DNA from: Macrostomum hystrix
Taxonomy: Eukaryota; Platyhelminthes; Macrostomidae
Assembly (NCBI GenBank): GCA_950097015.1
Contig: CATNEN010000034.1
Span: 2,705,501-2,769,500, forward strand
DNA length: 64,000 nt
Direction: 5' to 3'
Made by a program: the position numbers and the translations under genes. How positions within the stretch are numbered: the stretch's first letter is position 1; the number at the start of each line of letters is the position of its first letter. Positions 1 through 11,537 of the stretch are shown in pieces. The notes under the pieces are model-generated. The model did not search any database. It saw nothing but the letters and a program-made list of their open reading frames with translations, and was not told where the DNA came from.

Positions 1-3000
1 CAAAGGACTGGAGCAATTTGCCCACTGGCTGCAATCAAAACTTTCAAAAATTGTATAGCTTCAAACAAAATCCAAACAAACATTCAAACAAATTTCAGCA
101 CTTTTTAAAATATATATTTCTTCATGAGCTTCTAAGAGCCCAATTGTCTCAAAAAATATTGGACAATAGTTTTGTTTCAATATAAAATATATGAGTGCCT
201 TGAACAAGAGCAAAATTTGAACTAAAAAAGGAATGCTTTTGGTCTCGCCTTGCTAACCAAGAAGAAAATTTAAACTCTTATTTAGAACCAACTTTTACAA
301 GAATACTCAGGTTAACTTTTGTTTAAATGCCATAGAATTTACATTGACCAATGGGACAGACTACCATATGAATAGCCACTATCTAGAAATTTATAATAAA
401 AATTCTTAATGTACATTGGTGTGCAAAAGCACTTTTTGGCATGTGTCAGTGTGCAAATGAAAATTTTCCCTTCTTCATTCTGGCGTGCACCCAGCATGAT
501 CCGGACTATGGTAGTATAAGTATAATGCCGGTGTATGACTAAAAGATCAGCTGATTTGTAAGTTATCTGAGTAATTTGAAAATATTTGTATATGTATACC
601 TTTTTCTGTGCAAATAAAAGGAAAGGTCAACTTGCTGCTCAAATATATAACAGGCTGTCTATGATATCATTCTAATAGCAAGTTGCTTTCATACCACTGT
701 ATGATCATGGTAGATACTTTAATTTTGTGGAAAATAAAAGTCATTGCAGACAAATTTGTTTCATAGCAAGCAACTTTGTTTTTTATTGTCCTTATGGCAA
801 ACAAGTTTGAACAAAGCTTCTTTTAAAGACAAGTTAACAGCAGACAAAATAGTTGCAGATAAAAAGACCGGAAACCCTTAAGATGCATCATATTATTTGA
901 ATAAATAATAATACAAAACAACAGCCATAATTAAAAAAATTAGAATTGAGAATATTGCAGATAACTGCAGAAAACAGCACTAGGCCCCTATCATCACACT
1001 CACAGGAGTTAAAGAAAAGACAAAAATATAGCCATAAGTAAATAACATTATAATGCCAATTTTTATTTTTAGCACTAGCTGTAGTATATAATCTCACAAT
1101 CTGTATTTTGATTAAAACTTCGAAGCTTAGACAGTGTTTACTTAGACGTTTAATTGGATTATGATTGAAAATATTAATAATCAATATCCATAAAAAGCCA
1201 TAATGAGCATTGAGCATGCTGCTGCATGATGAGTAGGAGAGGAGGAGGGGGCAAAGCTTTTCTGTACGATATGCTCATAGGTCACATGCCTAACAGTCCT
1301 AACTTGCTGATCTGATAACAATAAAAATATTATTCAATCCACCCATCGAATTGGATGGTCTACAGATATGGGAATGTAGCCTGGGAATTGAGTATAATTC
1401 CGGTAAAATCATACGCTTAAATTTGCGCGCGATTCTCTGAAATGAAAATATAAAACGAAGGTTTTTAATCGCAAAGCGTTATGTATAAACTGTATGCCAT
1501 TTAGCTAATAACTGCAAAGAAGTGCTGCTGCTTTGCGGTGAAGCACATTTTAGCATCAAAATACATCGGTGGTAATAATGTATGGTGCATAAACGAAAAA
1601 TGCCTCTACCAAACAATTTACTTTCTCGCATAAGAAAAGTTTTATAAATTAAATAGCTAAGAAAACTCTCCACTTCGATCCTTGCATTATGTCAAGCGGC
1701 GAGTTCGATTATCAGGAATATTCACTTTCCTTTTTATGTCGTTCATTCCATAGAGTTTGTTATTCGCATGCTCTGTGTGTAGATGGTAGAATCTGCTGCC
1801 TCAAAGGGCGTCTGATCGTAAGTAAGCACTCATATCTGCATCAAGGACTACTAAAGTAGAGCTAAAGCTAAGTACTTAGTGGTCCTTGATCAGCATGAGT
1901 ATACGATATTTGCATGATGTATATTTTCATAAATTATTCACAGATGTTGTGCTTAAAAAACATAATATGCATGAGAGTATTTTGGCCGTATTTTGAATAT
2001 CGAAATCTATAGGTCAGGTACGGAATAATACTATACGGCTTCATACAGAATGCGGAAAGTGATAACATGTTCTTGCATGATCTTTTAAGTACAGTAGCTT
2101 TTGAGTTTAATAAAAAGGCTAAAAAATTGCACCTACCATACGAAAAGTTGTCCGCAATATTAAGCGCTTCCTCGTCAATTGTAATATGTATTTTTTACAA
2201 GGCTACTTACAAAAGTAGTCCATTAAGCATGTGCATTATCAAATATTGCGCGACTGTGCATATCGACATGACATTGCGAACGGATTCGAAAAATAAATAT
2301 TCTATGAAACAGTTGTTCTGCAATAATACACCAGTTGCATCCATCGCTATTTTGCCCATTGGAGCATCCTGACGTGCTTTCGTGTAGCTGAAAATATGAG
2401 CAAAACAGTATTGGCTTAAATCTGTTACTATCCACCCAGAGAATTGAAGCAGATTTTGAACCAGTGGCGTCGTGTACCTATGCGCAGATTCAGTTATAGA
2501 AATTGCATTATTGACAGCTTTTTTCGGATCGTGTGAAAACTGAATTTAGGATTGAAAACGTTACTTTGGGCATCGCTGCGAACCCAACAGTTCCCATCGT
2601 GACATCGATAGGAAAATATAAATTAGACAAATGAACAAGCAAAGAGGAAGGCTGGAGGGTCTGTTTAAAAGGGAAAAGTGAATTAATAGCGCACACAGAT
2701 TTCAGCATGAAGCGAGCAAATAAGATGAAGAATGATATGATATACTGAAATGAAGACAAATATACTTGTAAATACGAATAAGTCTATAATGTGTGACAAA
2801 AATATGATTAGCTGGTAAATTTCTATATTTTGCTACGTTAATGAAACATGAATTGAGGAAGCAAGATTGCATGACATAATTAACGCCGGATTTTGATGCT
2901 AAACAAATAATAATTCGAAAAAATGCTTAGAGTATGGCATACTTCGAATTTTGTCATTCTAAAAATCTGACAAAGTGTCTTGATTTTAAAGGCTCGACGC

Positions 3001-3319
3001 GAGCATTGTGTCAAACTGTAATGCTTTTAGTCATAATTTCGACCGAATAATCCAAACAGCTGTTGTCATGTCCTTCAGCTGATTGCTTTAAGACCTTTTA
3101 GTTCTATTTTACACAGGGCGTGAAGCATACGAGTACTGCTATGAAAATGTGTTCATAATAAAAATTGTAGCCAATGGGAGAAAAACTTTGGTCCTAGGTA
3201 TAAATATTTGTCATAAAACTAATCTAAATACAAAAAGTTACACTATAGATTTTTTTCTATGAACTACGATACTAACCTATAAGAATAGGTTCATTTATTT
3301 TGTCACGTAAAACATAAAA
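1..3319. other. AT-rich intergenic spacer without recognised gene
   Basis: No open frame here shows coding composition or a recognisable domain. The stretch is AT-rich with scattered homopolymer runs. The only structure I can support is the hairpin at 1814-1907, listed separately. Any promoter of the first SLC5 gene must lie toward the right end but no clear motif is visible. Confidence 0.6.
1814..1907 (+). ncRNA. miRNA-precursor-like hairpin (candidate)
   Basis: ATCGTA (1814) pairs with TACGAT (1907); above it ACTCAT pairs with ATGAGT, then TCAAGGACTACTAA pairs with TTAGTGGTCCTTGA with one G-T/A-C type difference, leaving a loop of about 22 bases. Total length near 94 nt with small internal bulges is in the range of animal pre-miRNAs. 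No known mature miRNA seed was recognised, so this is structural evidence only. Confidence 0.35.
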
Positions 3320-6300
3320 ATGCACATAGTCGACTACGTGCTGGTTATTTTAATGTGCCTCGCATCGGTGGGCATTGGAATTTTCACTTCATGCACAGGC
3401 GGTCGTCAAAGGTCCACCAGCGAGTACATGATGGGCAACAGGCAGATGCAACTGCTGCCTGTGGCCATCTCTATTCTGGTTTCATTCTGGTCTGCCATCT
3501 CCTTGCTGGGTGAGTGCTGGTATTGCTGGGTGAGTGCTGGTATTGCTGGGTGAGTGCTGGCATTGCTGGGTGAGTGCTGGCATTGCTGGGTGAGTGCTGG
3601 CATTGCTGGGTGAGTGCTGGCATTGCTGGGTGAGTGCTGGCATTGCTGGGTGAGTGCTGGCATTGCTGGGTGAGTGCTGGCATTGCTGGGTGAGTGCTGG
3701 CATTGCTGGGTGAGTGCTGGCATTGCTGGGTGAGTGCTGGCATTGCTGGGTGAGTGCTGGCATTGCTGGATGAGTGCTGGTATTGCTGGCTGAGTGCTGG
3801 TATTGCTGGGTGAGTGCTGGCATTGCTGGGTGAGTGCTGGTATTGCTGGGTGAGTGCTGGCATTGCTGGGTGAGTGCTGGCATTGAGCCCAGTTGTTGTA
3901 GCCTAGTGTGGTTAGAGCGTCGGACTCACGACTGAAGATCGGGGGTTCGATTCCCGAATCCACTGAACGATTTATATTCTTTAGCATGCACTAACTCTGC
4001 ATTGTTGCAGTTTACCCAGAGGTTAAATGGTTATCAGCATTAGCTGAGGTAATTTAGCGTAGCTGTGGCATCCCCCAGTCCATGGACTGAACAGCAGCTG
4101 TCTGAAATAGCTACGGCTGGGCTGTTGCATGCACGTCTGACCAAGTCATTAGTCATTATTACGAGCGTATTAACAGCTGTCAGGGGAATTCCCCCCTGAC
4201 ATGTTTTGCTGCACCCGAACGGAGTAATGCAAGCACATGAAACTCAAGAACACGGGCCACCTTTTTGTTGCGCATCTTCTGAAACAAGAATCAAGTCGCC
4301 AGCTCTTCAGGCCGTCGAGATATTCAATGGTTCTGGCCGAAGGTCTGATTTTCCCATAAGCGCTAGGGTATTTCATACACCCCTATACACGAATTAACAC
4401 TGCGCCTCAGTGCGGCCTTGCCAGGCCTTCAAAATTGATCAGCATGTCACCCGAATGTGCCTGCATCATCTCCGTCTTCGGTGGTCACCTACTTTTATCC
4501 AGACGGATTTGCTGGACCTTCAAGGGCTACAACAGGTGGAACTAGGCCACTATGGACACCCTGACCGAATTTCTTCTATTTCACTGATCAAGCCTAAATA
4601 TTAGGCGCAGCTCAACCACAGGACACCCTCGCGTAGTCTGTCAACCAATCAGTCACCACCCTACGCGGTTAGCATTCGGGCGCTGCCAATTTTTTTTTCA
4701 GGAGGAATTTACGCTCGTAGAATTGTGTATTAGGTATTCTGCTGTTCCCATTATCTGTTGCAAAAACGTTTCCCATATCTTGCGAGCAATCCTGTCTTCC
4801 GTCCTACACTGATAAAGTGCCAAAACACGCTTAAAAACTGCTTGTATCCCAGCCAAACGCTTTATGTACCCCTGATAATCGGAGTTATTGGAGCCTTGGA
4901 AGGCCTGATAAGGCCTTCCAAATGCCAGGAATCAGTTTTGGAAGGGTACCACAAATACTCGGATTATACAGCCAAAAATATTGCATCACGAGGCTCACAG
5001 CAGTATCTGTATGCGTGTGTGCTCAGGAGTCAGCGAAATGGGCAGAATTGCCACCTCGCTGGCTGCGGGTCTAGTGTCGCCAAATGATGTGCCAATTCCC
5101 ATAGCCCTCCTGTAAATATGATATCAAAATTGTGCGCTACAAACTACAAGCAAAGCTAAATTGCAGTTTAAAGTAGTCTCAGGATGTGTACCCAAAACTC
5201 CACGACATTGCAGGTGGCCCAGCTGAGATTTTCTACTTTGGCAGCTACTTCAACATAACCGCCCTGGGCATCACATTCGCCTGCTTAATTAGCGCCTTGC
5301 TGTTTGTGCCCCTGTTCTATCCGCTCAAGATTACCAGCATATTCGAAGTGAGTATAGGCCTGTGCTGTTCGGTGTTTTCTGCCTCACTTGCTGTTTCCCC
5401 AGTACACTGTGTGTTTCCCCAGTACACTGTGTGTTTCCCCAGTACACTGTGTGTTTCCCCAGTACATTTTGTGTTTCCCCAGTACACTGTGTGTTTCCCC
5501 AGTACACTGTGTGTTTCCCCAGTACACTGTGTGTTTCCCCAGTACACTGTGTGTTTCCCCAGTACACTGTGTGTTTCCCCAGTACATTTTGTGTTTCCCC
5601 AGTACACCGTGTGTTTCCCCAGTACACTGTGTGTTTCCCCAGTACACTGTGTGTTTCCCCAGTACACTGTGTGATTCCCCAGTACACTGTGTGTTTCCCC
5701 AGTACATTTTGTGTTTCCCCAGTACACTGTGTGTTTCCCCAGTACACTGTGTGTTTCCCCAGTACACTGTGTGTTTCCCCAGTACACTGTGTGTTTCCCC
5801 AGTACACTGTGTGTTTCCCCAGTACATTTTGTGTTTCCCCAGTACACCGTGTGTTTCCCCAGTACACTGTGTGTTTCCCCAGTACACTGTGTGTTTCCCC
5901 AGTACACTGTGTGATTCCCCAGTACACTTTGTATTTCCCCAGTACATTTTGTGTTTCCCCAGTACACTGTGTGTTTCCCCAGTACATTTTGTGTTTCCCC
6001 AGTACACTGTGTGTTTCCCCAGTACATTTTGTGTTTCCCCAGTACACTGTGTGTTTCCCCAGTACACTGTGTATTTCCGCAGTACATTTTGTGTTTCCCC
6101 AGTACACTGTGTGTTTCCCCAGTACACTGTGTGTTTCCCCAGTACACTGTGTGTTTCCCCAGTACACTGTGTGTTTCCCCAGTACACTGTGTGTTTCCCC
6201 AGTACACTGTGTGATTCCCCAGTACACTTTGTATTTCCCCAGTACATTTTGTGTTTCCCCAGTACACTGTGTGTTTCCCCAGTACATTTTGTGTTTCCCC

Positions 6301-9300
6301 AGTACACTGTGTGTTTCCCCAGTACATTTTGTGTTTCCCCAGTACACTGTGTGTTTCCCCAGTACACTGTGTATTTCCGCAGTACATTTTGTGTTTCCCC
6401 AGTACACTGTGTGTTTCCCCAGTACACTGTGTGTTTCCCCAGTACACTGTGTGTTTCCCCAGTACACTGTGTGTTTCCCCAGTACACTGTGTGTTTCCCC
6501 AGTGCATTTTGTGTTTCCCCAGTACACTTGTGTGTTTCCCCAGTACACTTGTGTGTTTCCCCAGTACATTTTGTGTTTCCCCAGTACATTTTGTGTTTCC
6601 CCAGTACACTGTGTGTTTCCCCAGTGCATTTTGTGTTTCCCCAGTACACTTGTGTGTTTCCCCAGTACACTTGTGTGTTTCCCCAGTACATTTTGTGTTT
6701 CCCCAGTACACTGTGTGTTTCCCCAGTACACTGTGTGTTCCCCAGTACACTGTGTGTTTCCCCAGTACATTTTGTGTTTCCCCAGTACACTGTGTGTTTC
6801 CCCAGTACACTTGTGTGTTTCCCCAGTACACTTGTGTGTTTCCCCAGTACACTGTGTGTTTCCCCAGTACATTTTGTGTTTCCCCAGTACACTGTGTGTT
6901 TCCCCAGTACACTGTGTGTTTCCCCAGTACATTTTGTGTTTCCCCAGTACACTGTGTGTTTCCCCAGTACACTGTGTGTTTCCCCAGTACACTGTGTGTT
7001 TCCCCAGTACACTGGTTGAATTACCTGTTCACGCGGTGTTGCATCTATCAGATACTCATTATCATTTCAGTACCTGGAGCTCAGATACAAGGCAAAGTTC
7101 ATTCGCTATTGGAGCACTGCTCTTTATGTTCTGACTAGTGTGAGTCGTATTTCTTTAAAAATTAAAAACGACAATACACCAGAGAATAAAGTACTTTTAA
7201 ACCAAAATTTTTCAGATATTGTACCTCGCTGTAGCTCAACTTGCTCCCGCAATGGCGCTTGAAGCAGGTAGATGATGCATAGGACCTATATACTCGTATT
7301 CACAACCGTCCAGAATGACTTTCATGTGTATTTAAGCGATACTAACTAGTTTTTAAAAAACGCCAAAATTTCAGTCATGGGTATTCCTGAATGGGCTGGA
7401 ATTATTATAATCGGCGGTATCTCAATCATTTACACTGCCCTGGTGAGTTCACAAAATAAAAAATACCAATCTAGTTAGTCGATTTAACAATTAATATTTC
7501 AATCGATTTTCTCAGGGCGGAATCAAGGCTGTCATCTGGTCCGATGTGTTCCAATCGGTGTTCATTCTAATAGGATTGGTTGCCGCTGTTTTAAAGGTAA
7601 GCCACCTCAAATTCAAATAGAATCATTACTTTGCTATTTCTCATTGTTTGCTAAATTAAACTGCAGGCAGCAATAGATTCTGGTGGACCAGCAAACGTCA
7701 TCGAGACCAACTTGGCCTGGGGCAGGTTCGACACCTTCAACTGGAGCCCGGATCCCCGAGTCCGACTCACCGTCTGGAGCAGCACCATCGGTGTCATGTT
7801 CACCTGGATTCCGTGCTACGGGCCTAATCAGGCTGCGTTTCAGCGATTCGCCTCTTTGCCGACGTTGGCTAAGGCAAAGTGGTGAGCGGTGAACTTGTTT
7901 AGTGTTCATCCAGCCTTCGGATCTTCCTCCTGTAGTATGTGCTTTATCCTGTAGATAAGTCTTGGTCCGGTAGTTCGGTCTTGATTTTTTAGGTCTTGAT
8001 CCTGCAGTTTTGATCCTGTAGATGAGTCTTGGTCCTGCAGTTGGGTCTTGATCCTATATGAGTCTTGATCCTACAGTTGGGTCTTGATCCTGTTGATAAG
8101 CCTCGATCTTTGAAAATCTAGATAAATATTTATCCGGTACTTAGGCCTTGATCCTGTAGACGAGTCTTTATCCTGTAGATGAGTCTTTATCCTGTAGATG
8201 AGTCTTGGTCCTGCAGTTGGGTCTTGATCCTATATGAGTCTTGATCCTACAGTTGGGTCTTGATCCTGTTGATAAGCCTCGATCTTTGAAAATCTAGATA
8301 AATATTTATCCGGTACTTAGGCCTTGATCCTGTAGACGAGTCTTTATCCTGTATATGAGTCTTTATCCTGTAGTTAGGTCTTAGACTAGCGTGATTGGTC
8401 TTGATTTGCGGTTAGCGCAAACCAAAGCAACTGCACAAAACTGCAGATATTGGCAATCGAGTCACAATCAACTTTCTTTTCAGGTCCATCCTGTTGAACA
8501 TTTTCGGAGTTTTCTTCTTTTTCGCACTGCTAGGCTTTGTTGGATACGCCCTGTTTGCGTTGTACACTCTCAGGGGCTGCGACCCGTTCTCGGATGGTGC
8601 TGTGAAGTCCATCAATCAGGTAAACTTTCTTGGGTAAACATTAAGGGTTCAATGATGTTTTAACTAACGCTTGACCACTTCAGCTGCTGCCACACTACAT
8701 CAAGAACGATTTGAACATACCGTCACTGCCCGGAATAATCATGGCATGCATTCTGAGTGGAGCGTTCAGGTAATTAATTTTACTGATTCCAGCTGCTCAA
8801 TTCAAGTTTATTTAGTATAACTCAGACAAAATGTTTCCGGAACAAAGATGTTCAGAACAAAGCAGTGTTCAGAACGAAGCAGTATTCAGAACGAAGCCGT
8901 ATTCAGAACGAAGCCGTGTTCAGAACGAAGCCATATTCAGAACGAAGCCGTATTCAGAACGAAGCAGTGTTCAGAACGAAGCAGTGTTCAGAACGAAGCA
9001 GTGTTCAGAACGAAGCAGTGCTCAGAACGAAGCAGTGCTCAGAACGAAGCAGTGTTCACAGTGAAGCTGTGTTCAAATTGAAGCTGCATGTGTACACAAA
9101 AAGCAGTTTTCACAGTGAAGCAAGATGAGTCAAGTCTATAGCCACTCAAGTCGCAAATAGAAGTGAAAATGAGATTCCATGAATGAAACTACGCCGCTTA
9201 TTCCAGTACCACCAGCACCCTGCTGAACTCTCAGGCCGCTGTGACGGTCATTGATTTCGTGCAGCCACGATGGCGGCTTTCAGACGCCAGGGCCACCTTG

Positions 9301-10970
9301 GCTACCAAGTGGCTGGGTGAGGACACGTTCCACCTCTTCACCTCTGCTCTTTGATTTTTATTGAGAAATTGATGTGCAATCTGTGTCATTATATAATATG
9401 CCTCCTTTACGAAGGTTTCAAAGTTATTAATATATGGTACAGAATTTCTTCAAGATCGTACAGGAGATTCAAGAACTTTTCAAGCAAACTGCCCCTATAG
9501 CGATAGTTTTCATAGGACATAGGATATAGGAAATTTCTGCCTGATTAGATGCAAGAATGGCTCAGAAGGGGGTGATAGAAGAGGATAGAATAGTACACAG
9601 TGCTATCCATATACCGTGTATATAGGGGAAAATCATTGAGAAGGCGAGTGGTAGTGGTTTAAGCGTTTGCTTCTCGCACCTAAGTCTCTGAGGTTCCGCG
9701 TCGACAGCTGCATAGAGAAGGATTGGTACTTGCCGTGACATTCCCTTGCAAGGCACAAATAGAGTGTGCACTGTCTATAGAGTTACTTGTCTGGGTGTGT
9801 GTGTCTTCAGGAGTCAGCGGAAAGGTTGCGGGTCTACTGTCATAAAATATTATGATGCCTTTCAGTGGTAGCCTACGGCGTAGCAGGCTCGGCGCTGGCC
9901 TATGCCTCCTCCTACATCACCAGCGTACCACTGATGCAAATCTCCGGCTCCTTCATCAGCTCCACCACCGGGGCCACACTGGGCGTATTCCTTCTGGCCG
10001 CCTGCGTGCCTCGAAGCACCTGGCGCGGCGCCTTCGTCGGCTCCGTGGTCTCGCTGGTTCTTGTTGGCTGGATCTGCGCCGGCTCGTTTGCGTTGAAAGG
10101 CGCCAAGCCGCGCCTGCTGCCGCTGGAGACTGGAAATTGTTCCATGGCGCAGTCAGACAACTCGACAGCGGCGCTGGCCCACAACGGCAGCAGTTTTATC
10201 GCTGCTTCACAGCCAATGCAGGGCTTGAATGGCCTGTACAGCATCTCGTTCCAGTGGTACGGAGCCATCGGAGCCCTGTCCTGCTTCCTGGTTGGCCTTC
10301 TGGTCAGCATCCCGAACATGCTTGACCCGAATGCTAGCCTGCCGGAGGCCAAGTACATCATGCCAGCGCTTCGACGATTCCTGGTGCGTTGAACTCGTGG
10401 ATGATTCAGCTTTTGGTTAATTTCAAGGGGCAGAATATTCAGTTCTGAATGATTCTAGTGACAGAGGATTCATTTCTGGATGGTTCTAGTGACAGAGGAT
10501 TCAGTTCTGGATGGTTCTAGTGACAGAGGATTCAGTTCTGGATGATTCTAGTCACAGAGGATTCAGTTCTGGATGGTTCTACTCACAGAGGATTCAGTTC
10601 TGAATGATTCTAGTCACAGATGATTCAGTTCTGAATGATTCTAGTCACAGAGGATTCAGTTCTGAATGATTCTAGTCACAGAGGATTCAGTTCTGGATGA
10701 TTCTAGTCACAGATGATTCAGTTCTGAATGATTCTAGTCACAGAGGATTCAGTTCTGAATGATTCTAGTCACAGAGGATTCAGTTCTGGAACATTTTTAT
10801 AGGCTTGGTGCTGTTATTTGTCCACCTCATCTCTGCAGTGCCAACCTGAAGTATATGAGCCCGTCCCAATGAGTCAGCGGCACGGCTTCAAGAATCCTAA
10901 CAATGCCAGAGCAGAAGATGGTCCTTGGCCAAAGATGGCAGATTTCAAACCAGCTGATTATGATGAATAA
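3320..10970 (+). CDS. SLC5-family sodium-coupled monocarboxylate transporter-like, gene 1 of a tandem pair
   Basis: Twelve coding exons: 3320-3509, 5214-5347, 7071-7139, 7216-7267, 7375-7442, 7516-7596, 7667-7881, 8484-8619, 8684-8769, 9207-9316, 9866-10383, 10839-10970. Phases join to a 596-aa protein, close to the roughly 610 aa of vertebrate SLC5A8. The protein is a polytopic membrane symporter expected to move small organic anions or similar solutes with Na+. Family signs are the N-terminal SEYMMGNRQM motif, AEIFYFGSYF, YLELRY, GGIKAVIWSDVFQ, FNWSPDPRVR, CYGPNQAAFQRF and TTSTLLNSQAAVTV. The large loop near residues 450-500 carries NCS, NST and NGS glycosylation sequons. AATAAA lies at 11047-11052. 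The start is the first ATG of exon 1 and matches the paralogue. Substrate is not readable from sequence; SLC5A8/A12-like is the best family call. Confidence 0.88.
3510..3885 (+). repeat. 20-bp minisatellite built from the intron 1 splice donor (SLC5 gene 1)
   Basis: About 19 copies of GTGAGTGCTGGCATTGCTGG (with C/T variation), starting exactly at the exon 1 boundary. Each copy recreates the junction TTGCTGG|GTGAGT of the real donor. Confidence 0.97.
3893..4160 (+). mobile_element. SINE-like element family A, tRNA-derived head
   Basis: Starts with a tRNA-like region: A-box-like TAGCCTAGTGTGGTTAGAGC and B-box-like GGGGTTCGATTCCCGA, then a body with TCCATGGACTGAACAGC shared with copies near 38.7, 46.3, 48.7 and 61.6 kb. 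Lies in intron 1 of SLC5 gene 1, right after the minisatellite. Confidence 0.75.
4179..4203. repeat. Short perfect inverted repeat
   Basis: TGTCAGGGG and CCCCCTGACA face each other around AATTC inside intron 1 of SLC5 gene 1. It may be the end of an unrecognised element; the rest of 4200-4980 shows no clear feature except an 18-base match to the element at 15.6 kb near 4311. Confidence 0.5.
4990..5115 (+). mobile_element. 3' fragment of SINE-like family B
   Basis: Contains TGTGCTCAGGAGTCAGCGAA, CTCGCTGGCTGCGGGTCTAG and CCAAATGATGTGCCAAT, the same 3' module as the full copies at 18.9 and 19.6 kb. The tRNA-like head is missing. Located about 100 bases before exon 2 of SLC5 gene 1. Confidence 0.65.
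5391..7012 (+). repeat. 20-bp minisatellite carrying a 3' splice-site-like motif (SLC5 gene 1 intron 2)
   Basis: About 81 copies of a unit of the form TGTGTTTCCCCAGTACACTG. Each has a short pyrimidine run, CAG and TAC, like the true acceptor TTTCAG|TAC at 7070. Variants (ACATTTT, GTGATT, GTATTTCCGC) reveal larger repeats: a 240-bp block at 5461-5700 recurs at 5701-5940, and a block near 5930-6220 recurs 300 bp later. The unit has no stop in any frame, so six-frame translation gives false proteins over 500 aa. Confidence 0.97.
7925..8385 (+). repeat. Degenerate TCTTGATCCTGTAGATGAG repeats with 177-bp duplication
   Basis: Imperfect units of about 20 bases in intron 7 of SLC5 gene 1. A longer segment beginning at 8021 recurs at 8198 almost unchanged, including the non-repeat insert TTTGAAAATCTAGATAAAT. 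Confidence 0.85.
8845..9125 (+). repeat. 17-bp minisatellite (SLC5 gene 1 intron 9)
   Basis: Around 13 copies of GTTCAGAACGAAGCAGT, decaying at the right end into related units with CACAGTGAAGC. Confidence 0.93.
9640..9860 (+). mobile_element. SINE-like family B copy, degraded
   Basis: tRNA-like head with GTGGTAGTGGTTTAAGCGTT and TTGCTTCTCGCACC, then GTGTGCACTGTC and the 3' module TCAGGAGTCAGCGGAA and TGCGGGTCTA. It ends within about 10 bases of the acceptor of exon 11 of SLC5 gene 1, so the SINE end may supply part of the splice region. Confidence 0.65.
10430..10790 (+). repeat. 31-bp minisatellite (SLC5 gene 1 intron 11)
   Basis: About 11 to 12 copies with core GGATTCAGTTCTGGATG followed by TTCTAGTCACAGA. 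The unit contains GATTCAG, acceptor-like. Confidence 0.93.
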
Positions 10971-11049
10971 ACGTTTTGTTGACAGATTTTGAGACCATCT
11001 CAATTATTGACCAATGACCATGCCTTTTGGATGAATCCTTATCGATAAT

Positions 11050-11470
11050 AAATCACTGCTATGGATAACGAATCGCTGCTTTAGCCGCATTATTTCACTC
11101 AAAAAATATATCACTAAAAGGCAACATCGACAATCACTTATGTCAATAATCAAGCAGCACCATCGATTGTCAATCACTATCAGTTTTCTATTATCGAATA
11201 GAGACTATTATCAAATATCAATCATTCTAATTGATTACCATCACTAACATCCAACAACATTCACCTGAATCAGTTCTCAATCACGGCCATCGATCTTGAC
11301 GCTTCCTTGACGCTTTGAATTGCGCTTTCCGCGCACAAACTGAAAAATACGCGCAGAAATATAGACTATTATTGGACTATAACTGAGAATCGTTCTCATC
11401 GCGTATTTGATTGGCTCACAAGAAGCTGAGTAGGAAATCATAAGTAGATAAATAGAGACAGCTCAGACAA
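11050..11470. other. Spacer between the two SLC5 genes
   Basis: About 400 bases of AT-rich sequence between the poly(A) signal of gene 1 and the start region of gene 2. It contains several ATCAATCACTAT-like short direct repeats and no gene. The promoter of gene 2 is expected here but no motif is certain. Confidence 0.5.
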
Positions 11471-11537
11471 CACGTCATGCCAATTGTCTTTGCCAGTTTT
11501 TTGGAGAAGCGAATACAAAAGGAAAGAAGACTGCCGA

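Noticed and set aside
5317-7138. Several open frames of 290-590 aa on both strands
   Set aside because: They are translations of the 20-bp repeat, which contains no stop in any frame; the region is an intron with matching splice sites and exons on both sides.
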